Source of the DNA: an uncultured Bacilli bacterium | Lineage (GTDB): Bacteria > Bacillota_I > Bacilli_A > RF39 > UBA660 | Length of the DNA: 43,722 nt | Assembly: GCA_934120635.1 (NCBI GenBank) | Contig: CAKOUR010000013.1 | Span: 1-43,722, forward strand | Direction of reading: 5' to 3' | In this document: one piece after another, positions 6,878-14,772 of the stretch | How the letters are laid out: each line of letters opens with the position of its first letter | How positions within the stretch are numbered: position 1 is the stretch's first letter | Position numbers and translations under genes: made by a program | Notes under the pieces: generated by a model | What the model was told of the DNA's origin: nothing | Database searches by the model: none | The model's input: the letters and a program-made list of their open reading frames with translations, nothing else

Positions 6878-7930
6878 ATGTTAAGTTTAGTTTTATTTAT
6901 TATTATATTGGGGACAATTGTCTTGATTCATGAATTGGGACATTTTCTTTTTTCTAAATTATTTGGTGTATATGTTTATGAATATTCTATTGGTATGGGA
7001 AAAAAGATTTTTTCTAAGAAGCCTAAGAATAGTGAAACGGAGTATAATATTCGATTATTTCCTATTGGTGGTTTTGTTCGGCTTGCTGGTGAAGAGGGTG
7101 AAGATGGGGATAATGATGTTCCTTTAGAGAGAAAACTTTATAAGAAAAGTTTTTGGCAAAGATTTTTGATTTTCTTTATGGGACCTGGTTTTAATATGCT
7201 TCTTGCCCTTGTGACTTTGTTTGTGATGTGTTTGATTTTTGGGGGAAGTTTGGCTACTTTACAGGTAGATAAGTTACCTTCTGATTATCCAGCTTATCAG
7301 GCTGGTCTTCGTAATGGGGATACCATTCTTTCTGTTAATGGGGAGAAGGTTTCTACTTGGACACAAGCTAGGTTAAAGATTGCTACTTCAAAAGAGGGGA
7401 GTACTTTACGTTTTAAGGTAGAAAATACTTCTGGGGAAATTAAGAATATTAAAGTTTCTCCTAAGAAAGAGAAAGATGAAGATGGTAATGTAAAATATGT
7501 TTATGGAGTAAGTAGTAAGACAATTAAAATGAAGGGGTTTGGAAATAGTATTCAATATGCTGTTTTAGAAACAAAAGATATTATTTTTTCTATGGGAACT
7601 ACATTGAAATATTTATTTACAGGTAAATTGGGGGTTAATGATCTATCTGGTCCTGTTGGTATTTATGAAGTTGTTGATCAACAATCACAGTATGGTATTG
7701 CTAGTCTTTTATATTTACTTGCATATTTGAGTATTAATGTTGGAATAATTAATTTAATTCCTTTTCCAGCTTTTGATGGAGGACATATTTTGTTTTTACT
7801 AATTGAAAAGATTCGGAGAAAGCCAGTTTCTTCTAATGTGGAGGCTACGATTACGGGAATTGGATTTATTTGTATGATTTTATTGATGATATATGTTACT
7901 TGTCATGATGTGATTAATTTATTTCATTAG
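6878..7930 (+). CDS. rseP: Site-2 protease RseP/RasP
   Basis: Intramembrane zinc metalloprotease that cleaves anti-sigma factors and leftover signal peptides. The zinc motif HELGH is at residues 18-22 in the first membrane helix. A PDZ domain lies at about 125-200 (LPSDYPAYQAGLRNGDTILS). The third zinc ligand is in the late motif FPAFDGGHILF, where most relatives have PALDGG. Four membrane helices are expected. Length (350 aa) is typical. AGGGGAGG precedes the ATG. A terminator starts right at the stop codon. Confidence 0.95.
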   Translation: MLSLVLFIIILGTIVLIHELGHFLFSKLFGVYVYEYSIGMGKKIFSKKPKNSETEYNIRLFPIGGFVRLAGEEGEDGDNDVPLERKLYKKSFWQRFLIFFMGPGFNMLLALVTLFVMCLIFGGSLATLQVDKLPSDYPAYQAGLRNGDTILSVNGEKVSTWTQARLKIATSKEGSTLRFKVENTSGEIKNIKVSPKKEKDEDGNVKYVYGVSSKTIKMKGFGNSIQYAVLETKDIIFSMGTTLKYLFTGKLGVNDLSGPVGIYEVVDQQSQYGIASLLYLLAYLSINVGIINLIPFPAFDGGHILFLLIEKIRRKPVSSNVEATITGIGFICMILLMIYVTCHDVINLFH

Positions 7931-7955
7931 AAGGAGCTTAATGGCTTCTTTTTTT
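7931..7955 (+). terminator. Terminator after rseP
   Basis: AAGGAGC (7931-7937) pairs with GCTTCTT (7944-7950) with one G-U pair, then a T-run. It begins directly after the rseP stop codon. Confidence 0.75.
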
Positions 7956-7956
7956 A

Positions 7957-7986
7957 TTCGACATTTTTCTTTAAAAATGTTATACT
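7957..7986 (+). promoter_or_regulatory. Promoter of the anchored hypothetical gene
   Basis: TTCGAC (7957-7962), an 18-base spacer and TATACT (7981-7986), with a TG one base before the -10. It overlaps the end of the rseP terminator T-run. Confidence 0.5.
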
Positions 7987-8008
7987 GATGTCGTGAGGAG
8001 TGAATAGA

Positions 8009-8803
8009 GTGAAAAAGAAACGAAAGAGAGTAAAAGGGAAAAAAATATTTATATTTGTTGGAGTAGTTATTTTAATTATTGTTATTTTTTTTGCTTATCT
8101 TGTTGTTCATGATTTACAGCAAGAAGATCTTTTAAAACAAGAAGTTATTAATGTTTCTAATAAAGATTTATTTAAAGATGATTATCGTATTGAAGTAAAA
8201 ACTACAGGAGACTATGCTTATATTGAAGAAGCAGTAAAGAAATTTTATAAAGAATTATCGGATAATGTTAAAGTAATTTTTGAAAATTTTGATAATGATG
8301 AATTTACTACTATTTTAGCACCAGCAACTTTAGAAAAAGAAAGACCAAATTTTGAAAATAGTTATCAGTTGTTAAGTTCTACAAAGAAAAATACAATAGA
8401 TGCTTTAAATCACATTATGCTTTTATGTGATGAAGATTATATTAAAAAACTTATTGATAAAGAAAAAGTTGATGATTATTCTTATGATTTATATTTGGAG
8501 TTAATGTATACGAAAGATGATATTAAGGAACTTACTGAATTAAAGAATAGTATGGGAAATTTATCTCAAGATATTGAGCAGTTTTTAGGTAAAGTGGAAG
8601 AAGTTTTGGATTTTTTAAAGAATAATAATTCTTCTTGGACGGTTGGGGATAATCAAATTTATTTTAATTCTAATGAATTGGTTGTACAATATAATAATTT
8701 GTATGATGAATTACAAAAATTAAGTAGTAAGTTATCAGATGATTCAAAGTCTTTAAATGGTAAATCTTCAAATCAAATTCAATCAAAGGCTAATCAGGTT
8801 TAA
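8009..8803 (+). CDS. Membrane-anchored hypothetical protein
   Basis: I do not recognise this family. A strongly basic N-terminus (KKKRKRVKGKK) is followed by a single membrane helix at about residues 13-35, then about 225 outward-facing residues. That part is mostly helical and charged, with likely coiled coils around FYKELSDNVKVIFENF and near the C-terminus (YNNLYDELQKLSSKLSDD), ending in a Ser/Asn/Gln-rich tail. The GTG at 8009 is chosen because GAGGAG (7995-8000) lies eight bases upstream; a longer GTG start overlaps that site. It has its own promoter and terminator. It could be a cell-envelope factor, but nothing proves it. Confidence 0.75.
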   Translation: MKKKRKRVKGKKIFIFVGVVILIIVIFFAYLVVHDLQQEDLLKQEVINVSNKDLFKDDYRIEVKTTGDYAYIEEAVKKFYKELSDNVKVIFENFDNDEFTTILAPATLEKERPNFENSYQLLSSTKKNTIDALNHIMLLCDEDYIKKLIDKEKVDDYSYDLYLELMYTKDDIKELTELKNSMGNLSQDIEQFLGKVEEVLDFLKNNNSSWTVGDNQIYFNSNELVVQYNNLYDELQKLSSKLSDDSKSLNGKSSNQIQSKANQV

Positions 8804-8804
8804 T

Positions 8805-8838
8805 AAAAAGTACCTCGTTTATGGTTGAGGTACTTTTT
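8805..8838. terminator. Bidirectional terminator
   Basis: AAAAAGTACCTC (8805-8816) and GAGGTACTTTTT (8827-8838) form a 12-pair stem with A-run and T-run on both sides. It serves the plus-strand hypothetical gene and the convergent NlpC/P60 gene. Confidence 0.85.
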
Positions 8839-9328
8839 ATAGTTCTTTAGTGATAATTAGTGTATTTAAAATATTTTTACTTCCTACTAATATTTTTAGC
8901 CAGTAATTGTCTAAAGAACTAATCATTACTTTTTCTTCATCACTGGAAGCATGAATAAATTGGTTGTTTCCAATATAAATTCCGACGTGTCCTGGATAAC
9001 GGTTACTTGGTGTTGGGGTTGTATCATTTAAAGATTGTCTGTGAAAAAATATAAGATCTCCTATTTCTAATTCTTTAATGTATTCTTTTTTGTGTGAGTC
9101 GTTTTCTATATATTTTTTTAAGGTTCCTATAGTGCTAGTCATTTGTTTGGTGGTATCTCCAATTCCATAGCCATTTTCTTCAATGTCTATGTTAAATAAT
9201 TCTTTATAAATATATTTTGTTAGTCCTGAACAATCAAAACTGTCTGGTCCTATATTTCCCCATATATAAGGTTTATTTAATTGAATTGTTAGGAAATCAA
9301 GGATATTTTTTTGATATAATTCTTTCAT
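8837..9328 (-). CDS. NlpC/P60-family cysteine hydrolase without signal peptide
   Basis: Papain-like fold seen in gamma-D-glutamyl-diamino acid peptidases that cut peptidoglycan stem peptides. The catalytic Cys is in FDCSGLTKY, the His in PGHVGIYIG, and the third polar residue is probably the His of FIHASS. The protein (163 aa) is little more than the catalytic domain: no signal peptide, SH3 or LysM domain is present. It may therefore act in the cytosol on recycled muropeptides or another gamma-glutamyl amide, or leave the cell by another route. The second ATG is chosen because GGAGGG lies just before it. It is divergent from the DUF368 gene. Confidence 0.85.
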   Translation of the reverse strand: MKELYQKNILDFLTIQLNKPYIWGNIGPDSFDCSGLTKYIYKELFNIDIEENGYGIGDTTKQMTSTIGTLKKYIENDSHKKEYIKELEIGDLIFFHRQSLNDTTPTPSNRYPGHVGIYIGNNQFIHASSDEEKVMISSLDNYWLKILVGSKNILNTLIITKEL

Positions 9329-9341
9329 TTTTCCCTCCATT

Positions 9342-9387
9342 AAAATATATGTTATTGTTTTAAAAAAATAAAGATTACATATATTTT
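9342..9387. repeat. Inverted repeat between divergent genes
   Basis: AAAATATATGT (9342-9352) and ACATATATTTT (9377-9387) are exact 11-base inverted copies. They lie in the short gap between the NlpC/P60 and DUF368 genes. They could be a shared operator or paired -10-like elements. AT richness makes chance symmetry possible. Confidence 0.35.
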
Positions 9388-9390
9388 AAT

Positions 9391-10200
9391 ATGAATATAA
9401 ATTTATTAATAAAAGGTATTGCTATTGGAGTAGCAAAAATAGTTCCTGGATTTAGTGGTGCTATTTTGATGATTAGTTTTGGGTTATATGATAAAACAAT
9501 TGAGGCAATTACTAATTTTTTTGTTCATCCGAAAAAAAATTTTTCTTTTTTGTTTTCTCTTTGTATAGGAATTATGATAGGAATTGTGCTATTTAGTAGA
9601 GTGATTTCTTATTTTCTTATTTCTTTTCCTCTTTTTTCGTCTGCTTTTTTGATTGGGCTTATTGCTGGTGGGTTCCCTCTTTTAAAAAAGGAAATTTCTT
9701 TTTCACGTGATTTTTTCTTCGTTATTGGGGCAATGGTAATGATTGTTTTTCTTTCATTTTTTGTAGGAGATAGTGTTTATGTGGTAAAAAATACTTATCA
9801 GGATATGTTAATTTTTGTTTTTTCTGGTTTCTTGGAGGCGGTAGGGACTGTTGTTCCGGGGGTTAGTTCTACTTCTTTATTGATGTTAGTAGGAATCTAT
9901 CATTATTTTGTTAAAGTATTAGGCAATCTTTTTATTCCTTCGCTTCTTTGTAAGAATTTATTTTTTCTCATTCCTTTTAGTATTGGTTTTATTTTAGGGG
10001 TAATTCTTCTTTCGTTATTTATCCGCTATCTTTTTCTTCACTATCGAAAAAAGACTTTTGCTATTATTTTTGGTATTTCATTAGCAACAATTGTCATTTT
10101 GGTTGTTCAAATGATTCAAGATATTTCTAATATTTTTTCTTTAATTGGTTGTGCCTTTTTATTAATTATAGGATTTTTTACGACAATGAAGTTAAATTAA
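9391..10200 (+). CDS. DUF368 membrane protein, likely polyprenyl-phosphate transporter
   Basis: DUF368 proteins (PopT type) were recently linked to returning undecaprenyl phosphate, the cell-wall lipid carrier, across the membrane. The hallmark motif occurs twice: IVPGFSGAILMISFGLYD (17-34) and VVPGVSSTSLLMLVGIYH (154-171). This shows an internal duplication with opposite halves. About eight hydrophobic helices cover the 269 residues. The ATG fits the family N-terminus, but no Shine-Dalgarno precedes it, only A/T, so translation may be leaderless or SD-independent. Function is by family, not shown here. Confidence 0.85.
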   Translation: MNINLLIKGIAIGVAKIVPGFSGAILMISFGLYDKTIEAITNFFVHPKKNFSFLFSLCIGIMIGIVLFSRVISYFLISFPLFSSAFLIGLIAGGFPLLKKEISFSRDFFFVIGAMVMIVFLSFFVGDSVYVVKNTYQDMLIFVFSGFLEAVGTVVPGVSSTSLLMLVGIYHYFVKVLGNLFIPSLLCKNLFFLIPFSIGFILGVILLSLFIRYLFLHYRKKTFAIIFGISLATIVILVVQMIQDISNIFSLIGCAFLLIIGFFTTMKLN

Positions 10201-10228
10201 AAAGGATTATTTCTTTCGAAGTAATCCT
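10198..10228. terminator. Terminator between convergent DUF368 and CmpB-type genes
   Basis: AGGATTATTTC pairs with GAAGTAATCCT (a G-U pair on plus, one mismatch on minus). On the minus strand it is followed by a good T-run, so it mainly serves the leftward gene. Confidence 0.6.
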
Positions 10229-10917
10229 CTTAATCCTTTTAGTTCTTTGGTTAGTGGCATAAATGGTTTTACATCAATATGAGGGAAGGCATTTAGTAAT
10301 CTGTTTTGGAAAATCTTGTGTCCTTCTTTCATTCTATCACTGACCATTTTTTTGAATTCTGTAGTGGAATCTTTTTTGGCTTCAATATTAGAAATTGTCT
10401 TTTTAAATCGGTTCATAATATTAAAGGATATTGCAGTATCAGTAATTAATATAATAAATAAAATAATTCCAATAATCATTATAGCATTTTTACTAAGTTG
10501 ATTTAGTATTTCATTTAAAATGGGATGAGAAATATAGATGATAGCGACTCCTCCAAGTCCAAATAGTATTGCATTTTCGCCACAAATGCGTCCATTTAGA
10601 TTAAATTTTTTTTCACTATAATTCCAAAGCCTAGTTTTAAATAACTTTTCCATAATATAGCTGGTGAAGTATTCTAATACAGAACAAATAACAACACTAA
10701 GTAAAAAGACCGTAATAATATTATCTTTATATTGTTCCAAATAAAGAATCATTCCTAAAGAGCCACATCCATATATTGGACAATATGGACCAATTAAGAA
10801 TCCTCGATTGACAAAGTGAATCGGTTTTACTTGTAGACTAACGAAAGTAGATTCTACTATCCATCCAATAACAGAATAGGCAAAGAAAATAATAAAATAA
10901 TAAAAAAATGTTTGCAT
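10207..10917 (-). CDS. CmpB-type (ABC-transporter type IV-like) membrane protein
   Basis: The N-terminal half carries the conserved pattern of the putative ABC_trans_CmpB family: GWIVESTFVSL, then NRGFLIGPYCPIYGCG and SVLEYFTSYIMEKLF. Five or so membrane helices cover residues 1-170; a charged cytoplasmic tail of about 65 residues follows. The biochemical role of the family is not established and no ATPase gene is nearby, so a transporter role is doubtful. The start is the ATG with AAAGGAG (10924-10930) in front; a longer in-frame start lacks such a site. Confidence 0.75.
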   Translation of the reverse strand: MQTFFYYFIIFFAYSVIGWIVESTFVSLQVKPIHFVNRGFLIGPYCPIYGCGSLGMILYLEQYKDNIITVFLLSVVICSVLEYFTSYIMEKLFKTRLWNYSEKKFNLNGRICGENAILFGLGGVAIIYISHPILNEILNQLSKNAIMIIGIILFIILITDTAISFNIMNRFKKTISNIEAKKDSTTEFKKMVSDRMKEGHKIFQNRLLNAFPHIDVKPFMPLTKELKGLRGLLRKK

Positions 10918-11055
10918 ATATAACTCCTTTACTTTTAAGAGTATATCATTTTTTATTATTTTAAACAACTGTATTTAAAAAATTACTCTATTAGTTAATT
11001 TAGATAAATTTGGGAATAATTTATGCTATTTTGTTATAGAAGGGTAAGTGACGTT

Positions 11056-11754
11056 ATGAGAGGAAAATTAATTGTTATAGAGGGAACGGATTGTTCAGGA
11101 AAAGAAACACAGGCAAGTTTATTGGTCAAAAAATTAAATGAAATGGGGATAAAGTCCCAAAAATTATCTTTTCCTAATTATGAAACGGCAACAGGAAAAA
11201 TTATTGGTTCATGTTATTTAGGTAAAGAAGATTTATGTAAAAAATATTTAAAGGATAATAATGGTTGGTTTAAAGAAGGAGCTAGTAATGTAGATGGGAT
11301 GGTTTCTTCTTTGTATTATGCTGCGGATAGAAAATATAATATTATGGAATGTGAAAGTTTATTGTCACAAGGTATTAATGTTATTTTGGATCGTTATACT
11401 TTTTCTAATATGGCACATCAAGGTGGAAAAATTATTCGTCAAGAAGAAAGATTTCAATTTTTTAAAAAAATTGAAACAGTGGAGTTTGATATTTTAAATC
11501 TTCCTAAGCCTGATTTAGTAATATTACTTTATGTTCCTTTTCAGGTTACTTTAGATTTGCAAAAAAAACGATGTGAAAGCCTTGATCAAAATGAAAAGGA
11601 TAAAAAACATTTAAAAAGAGCAGAGCAGACTTATTTAGAATTAAAAGCATTATATCACTTTAGGATGGTTGAGTGTACAAAAAATAATGAAATGAGAAAT
11701 ATTGAACTTATTCATCATGAAGTTCTTTCTCTTGTTAAAGATATTATGAATTAA
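11056..11754 (+). CDS. tmk: Thymidylate kinase (dTMP kinase)
   Basis: Phosphorylates dTMP to dTDP for DNA synthesis. The P-loop is EGTDCSGKET (9-18), the substrate-binding DR is in ILDRYTFSNMAHQG, and a lid region rich in R/K (LQKKRCESLDQNEKDKK) follows. At 232 aa it is somewhat longer than the usual 205-215. The Cys in the P-loop and the insert around KDNNGWFKEGASNVDG are unlike Bacillus Tmk, so another nucleotide substrate is possible. The inner ATG is chosen because it fits the family start and an AAGGG lies upstream. The next gene starts nine bases later. Confidence 0.85.
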   Translation: MRGKLIVIEGTDCSGKETQASLLVKKLNEMGIKSQKLSFPNYETATGKIIGSCYLGKEDLCKKYLKDNNGWFKEGASNVDGMVSSLYYAADRKYNIMECESLLSQGINVILDRYTFSNMAHQGGKIIRQEERFQFFKKIETVEFDILNLPKPDLVILLYVPFQVTLDLQKKRCESLDQNEKDKKHLKRAEQTYLELKALYHFRMVECTKNNEMRNIELIHHEVLSLVKDIMN

Positions 11755-11763
11755 GGGAATAAT

Positions 11764-13089
11764 ATGACTTATTATAAAAAGAAATTTTTTTCTCTTTTTT
11801 TCTTCTTTTGTATTTTTTCCTTTTGCATTATTTATTTATATTTTTTTAGAATTATAACAGATGATGAATTATATAATTATGGTTATGCTCATAATATTTT
11901 AAATCATTTAATTCCTTATCGAGATTTTAATATGATTGTACCACCGCTATTTTCTTATTTTTGTGCATTATTTCAATTTTGTTTAGGTGATAAACTGATT
12001 ACTTATCATATTGTTATTTCTTTGTTAATTACTTCTATTTTTTTTCTAGTTTATCCTAAGTTAGGGTTTTCTGCTTTTATTATTTTGCTTTTTTGTTTAT
12101 GTTATCCATATTTTGGATATAATGTTTTTAGTTTGTTTTTATTATTTTTATTGTTTTCATTGAAAGATAATAAAAAATATTATTTATTATCTTCAATAAT
12201 TATTATTTTAATGATTTTAACGAAACAGACTTTTATTTTTCTTATTATTCCTAATTTGATAGAAAGTAAAAATAAAAGGAAAACTTTATTCATTTATTTA
12301 ATAGGATTACTTGGTGCTTTACTTTATTTTGTATGGTTTGATAATTTATGTCAATTTATTAATTATTGCTTTTTGGGGATGTTTGATTTTGCTTCTATGA
12401 ATAATAATTATGGTGGTATTTTGTTTTGGGTTGAGATTTTTCTTGTTATTCTTTTATTGTTTTTTTATTTGCGGTATCGAGATATTCAATCTTTATATAT
12501 ACTTTTTTTTCAAATTGTGGTTTTTCCTATTACTGATTTATTTCATTTTTGTATTGGAATAATTCCTATTATTTATTTTCTTTTTAAAAAATTTTCTTTT
12601 TATCGTTTAATTAATTATTTGTTATTTGTTTTTTTCTTTGTTATTGCATTTACTTTGCATTTTGCGATAATTACTAGTATAAAATATGATAGTTTAGAGC
12701 ATTACTCGGTAAAAAATTTTATGTATTCTAGATTGGTTCCTAGTATGATTTTTAATAATGTTTTTAAAATAAAGAAAGAAATTGATAAAAATCCTACTGC
12801 TGTTGTATTTTTTTGGGGAACTGATGCTTATTTGATGAAATTAAATTTGGATATTCCTATTAATCAGTTTGATAATATTAATAATGGTAATATGGGATAT
12901 CATGGTGTTGAAAATTATATTTTGAAAATCGAAAATATTTGTGAGGATAAGAAGTGTATGTTTGTTTTTAATGATGAAGAAGCAACAGGAAAAAGAGCTA
13001 CTCAAACTAATCAAGTTATTTTAAATTATGTTAAAGATAATTATGAACAATATTATTCTTCTGGGTGTTTTGATATTTATAAAAATTAA
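11764..13089 (+). CDS. GT-C-like polytopic membrane glycosyltransferase
   Basis: The protein has about ten hydrophobic helices and a C-terminal soluble part of about 90 residues. An acidic motif DDE (33-35) lies right after the first helix, followed by YNYGYAHNILNHLIPYRDF and a P-P pair. This layout matches GT-C transferases of the ArnT/PMT class, which use polyprenyl-linked sugars outside the membrane. The exact donor and acceptor cannot be read. It follows tmk by nine bases with a weak ribosome site, so it is probably cotranscribed, though the functions are unrelated. Length (441 aa) is short for the class but complete. Confidence 0.7.
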   Translation: MTYYKKKFFSLFFFFCIFSFCIIYLYFFRIITDDELYNYGYAHNILNHLIPYRDFNMIVPPLFSYFCALFQFCLGDKLITYHIVISLLITSIFFLVYPKLGFSAFIILLFCLCYPYFGYNVFSLFLLFLLFSLKDNKKYYLLSSIIIILMILTKQTFIFLIIPNLIESKNKRKTLFIYLIGLLGALLYFVWFDNLCQFINYCFLGMFDFASMNNNYGGILFWVEIFLVILLLFFYLRYRDIQSLYILFFQIVVFPITDLFHFCIGIIPIIYFLFKKFSFYRLINYLLFVFFFVIAFTLHFAIITSIKYDSLEHYSVKNFMYSRLVPSMIFNNVFKIKKEIDKNPTAVVFFWGTDAYLMKLNLDIPINQFDNINNGNMGYHGVENYILKIENICEDKKCMFVFNDEEATGKRATQTNQVILNYVKDNYEQYYSSGCFDIYKN

Positions 13090-13123
13090 AATCTAAAATT
13101 GGTTGCTTTTTTAGTTTTAATTT
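13083..13123 (+). terminator. Terminator after the GT-C gene
   Basis: AAATTAAAA plus CTAAAA (13083-13098) pair with TTTTAG plus TTTTAATTT (13109-13123), interrupted by one bulged base. It starts in the last codons of the gene. Confidence 0.6.
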
Positions 13124-13131
13124 GTTATACT
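13103..13131 (+). promoter_or_regulatory. Promoter of the SipW-type protein gene
   Basis: TTGCTT (13103-13108), a 17-base spacer and TATACT (13126-13131) with TG nearby. The -35 lies in the loop of the preceding terminator. Confidence 0.5.
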
Positions 13132-13155
13132 TAAGAAAATAAGGAGGATAATGAA

Positions 13156-14181
13156 GTGGAACAAAAAAGTAAGAAACAAGGTATTACTATTAATAATGTT
13201 TTTTATGCGGTAATAGGAATTGCAACTTTAATGCTTGCTGTTATTGGGGCAACATTTGCATATTATACTGCTACTGCAACTGATGCAACAACATTAAAAG
13301 GTAATATGGCAACAATTAAGTTTGATATTGATGTAAAGAAGGTAACTGATAAGGATAATACAAGGGGTGGCTTGATTCCAATGTCTAATAACATGGTGGA
13401 ACAAGCTTTAACGAAAAATGCTCAAGCTGATGGTAAGGGTATTTGTGTAGATGATAACGGAAACGCTGTTTGTCAAGTATATAAAATTACGGCTGTAAAT
13501 TCCAGTACTGCAAGTATGTTTTTAGATGGTTATGTAACATTAAGTGGAGGTTCAGGAACTGCTGTTGATTATACAGCGACAGGTAGTAATAAAACTACTA
13601 TGAGATGGGCACAAGTTTTTTGTAGTACTGAAGCATCTAATTTAGTTACGGCTTGTACAACGGCTGGTAAGTCGACTATTCGTTCAACTAATGATTTTTC
13701 TTTTGCTGCTTTAGGAGGAACTACAGTAAAAACTGATGGATTAAATAAAGGTGAAATTAAGACAGCTAGTTCTGATGTAGTTTACGCTGGAACTAGTGAA
13801 AATGCTGCTGTTATTAAAGGAAATAAATATGATGTAATTAAACAAAACTACATTCGTGTTAGTGATCATGCTGCTGGTAATTATTCTTATAAGAGAGTAA
13901 ATGATATTACATCAGCGTTAGTATATAATCAATATTTAGAACCTAATGATAATAATAAAGGAAATAATACTGGAACTAGTAGTGGTACATATACTGATGC
14001 TCAAGTATATTATATTGTTGTTTGGTTAAGTGAGAATGGTCATAATCAGACACAAGGGGCTACTGGAGCAAGTGAGAATTTAGAAAACTTTTTCCAAGGG
14101 AATGTAACCTTTATTTCTGCACAAGGTAGTGAGGTTACTGCAACATTTAGTGGTCACACTAGAGTAACTCCAAATACTTAG
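13156..14181 (+). CDS. SipW-dependent-type surface protein (TasA/camelysin-like)
   Basis: Likely exported fibre or surface protein. After a basic start, residues 14-38 form the characteristic segment of SipW substrates: a hydrophobic helix ending LAVIGATFAYYTATATD. TasA and CalY/camelysin carry the same type of signal. The remaining 300 residues are beta-rich, with many T, S, N and G and few charges, plus two cysteine pairs (GICVDDNGNAVCQ and FCSTEASNLVTACTT) that may form disulfides. The GTG start has AAGGAGG eight bases upstream. No SipW peptidase is in this window. The downstream two-helix protein has its own promoter. Confidence 0.8.
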   Translation: MEQKSKKQGITINNVFYAVIGIATLMLAVIGATFAYYTATATDATTLKGNMATIKFDIDVKKVTDKDNTRGGLIPMSNNMVEQALTKNAQADGKGICVDDNGNAVCQVYKITAVNSSTASMFLDGYVTLSGGSGTAVDYTATGSNKTTMRWAQVFCSTEASNLVTACTTAGKSTIRSTNDFSFAALGGTTVKTDGLNKGEIKTASSDVVYAGTSENAAVIKGNKYDVIKQNYIRVSDHAAGNYSYKRVNDITSALVYNQYLEPNDNNKGNNTGTSSGTYTDAQVYYIVVWLSENGHNQTQGATGASENLENFFQGNVTFISAQGSEVTATFSGHTRVTPNT

Positions 14182-14212
14182 TGTTAGAATTAATCTATTA
14201 AAATTAAGCGAA

Positions 14213-14255
14213 AATAATTATTTGATTGAATATTTTTAATCATTAATTATTTTTT
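14213..14255 (+). terminator. Terminator after the SipW-type gene
   Basis: AATAATTA (14213-14220) pairs with TAATTATT (14244-14251), with GATT/AATC inside, followed by a T-run. Confidence 0.6.
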
Positions 14256-14321
14256 GTTTTTTTAAGTTTTATTATTGAAATGGTTTTAGTGTTGGTTAGT
14301 TTAAAAGTTTATTTAAGATTA

Positions 14322-14350
14322 TTGACAAATGTTTTAAATTAAGGTATTAT
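14322..14350 (+). promoter_or_regulatory. Promoter of the small two-helix protein gene
   Basis: Consensus TTGACA (14322-14327), a 17-base spacer and TATTAT (14345-14350). A strong signal for so small a gene. Confidence 0.75.
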
Positions 14351-14376
14351 TTATTTATATGAAAGAGGTGTTTTAA

Positions 14377-14703
14377 ATGACTGATGCATGTGGTGGATTA
14401 TTAGATGTTGTCACTATCATTAGAAAAGTAGTAGATGTAATAAAAATTTTAATTCCTATTGGTTTGATAGTTTATGGATTATTGGATTTGGGAAAAGCAG
14501 TTATTGCTGGTAAAGAAGATGAAATGAAAAAAGCTCAAGGTACTTTAATTAAAAGATGTATTTATGCTGCTGCTGTTTTCTTAGTTGTAAATTTAGTTGT
14601 TTTCATTACTGGATTTGTAGGTGCTAAAGGGTGGCAGAATTGTTGGAATGCAGCAGGTGGTAATACTACTATAGGTGATAATGGTGGTAGTGTAGAAGGT
14701 TAA
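14377..14703 (+). CDS. Small two-helix membrane protein, VirB2/T4SS-pilin-like
   Basis: A 108-aa protein with two hydrophobic helices (about 20-44 and 60-82) joined by a short charged loop AGKEDEMKKAQGTLIKR. The hairpin layout, the small residues and the polar Gly/Asn-rich tail resemble VirB2/TrbC-type pilins and the T4SS_pilin family. No long signal peptide and no type IV secretion genes are nearby, so the resemblance is structural inference only. Three cysteines (5, 61, 89) are present. It has its own strong promoter, an AAAGAGGTG ribosome site and a strong terminator, so it may be highly expressed. Alternatives are a holin-like or stress membrane peptide. Confidence 0.75.
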   Translation: MTDACGGLLDVVTIIRKVVDVIKILIPIGLIVYGLLDLGKAVIAGKEDEMKKAQGTLIKRCIYAAAVFLVVNLVVFITGFVGAKGWQNCWNAAGGNTTIGDNGGSVEG

Positions 14704-14721
14704 TTTAACCTTCTTTTTTTT
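14694..14721 (+). terminator. Strong terminator overlapping the stop codon
   Basis: AGAAGGTT pairs with AACCTTCT, with the gene's last codons in the 5' arm, then a run of about eight T. Confidence 0.85.
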
Positions 14722-14723
14722 GC

Positions 14724-14751
14724 TTGATTTTTGTTGTTTCTATGATATGAT
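14724..14751 (+). promoter_or_regulatory. Promoter of polA-mutM
   Basis: TTGATT (14724-14729), a 16-base spacer and TATGAT (14746-14751) with an extended TGA. It lies directly after the preceding terminator. Confidence 0.55.
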
Positions 14752-14772
14752 ATTATTTAGTGAAGGTGATAA

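Noticed and set aside
9371..9391. A consensus promoter directly before the DUF368 gene
   Set aside because: TATATT is near, but the spacing to any -35-like sequence is 19 or more, so it was not called as a promoter.
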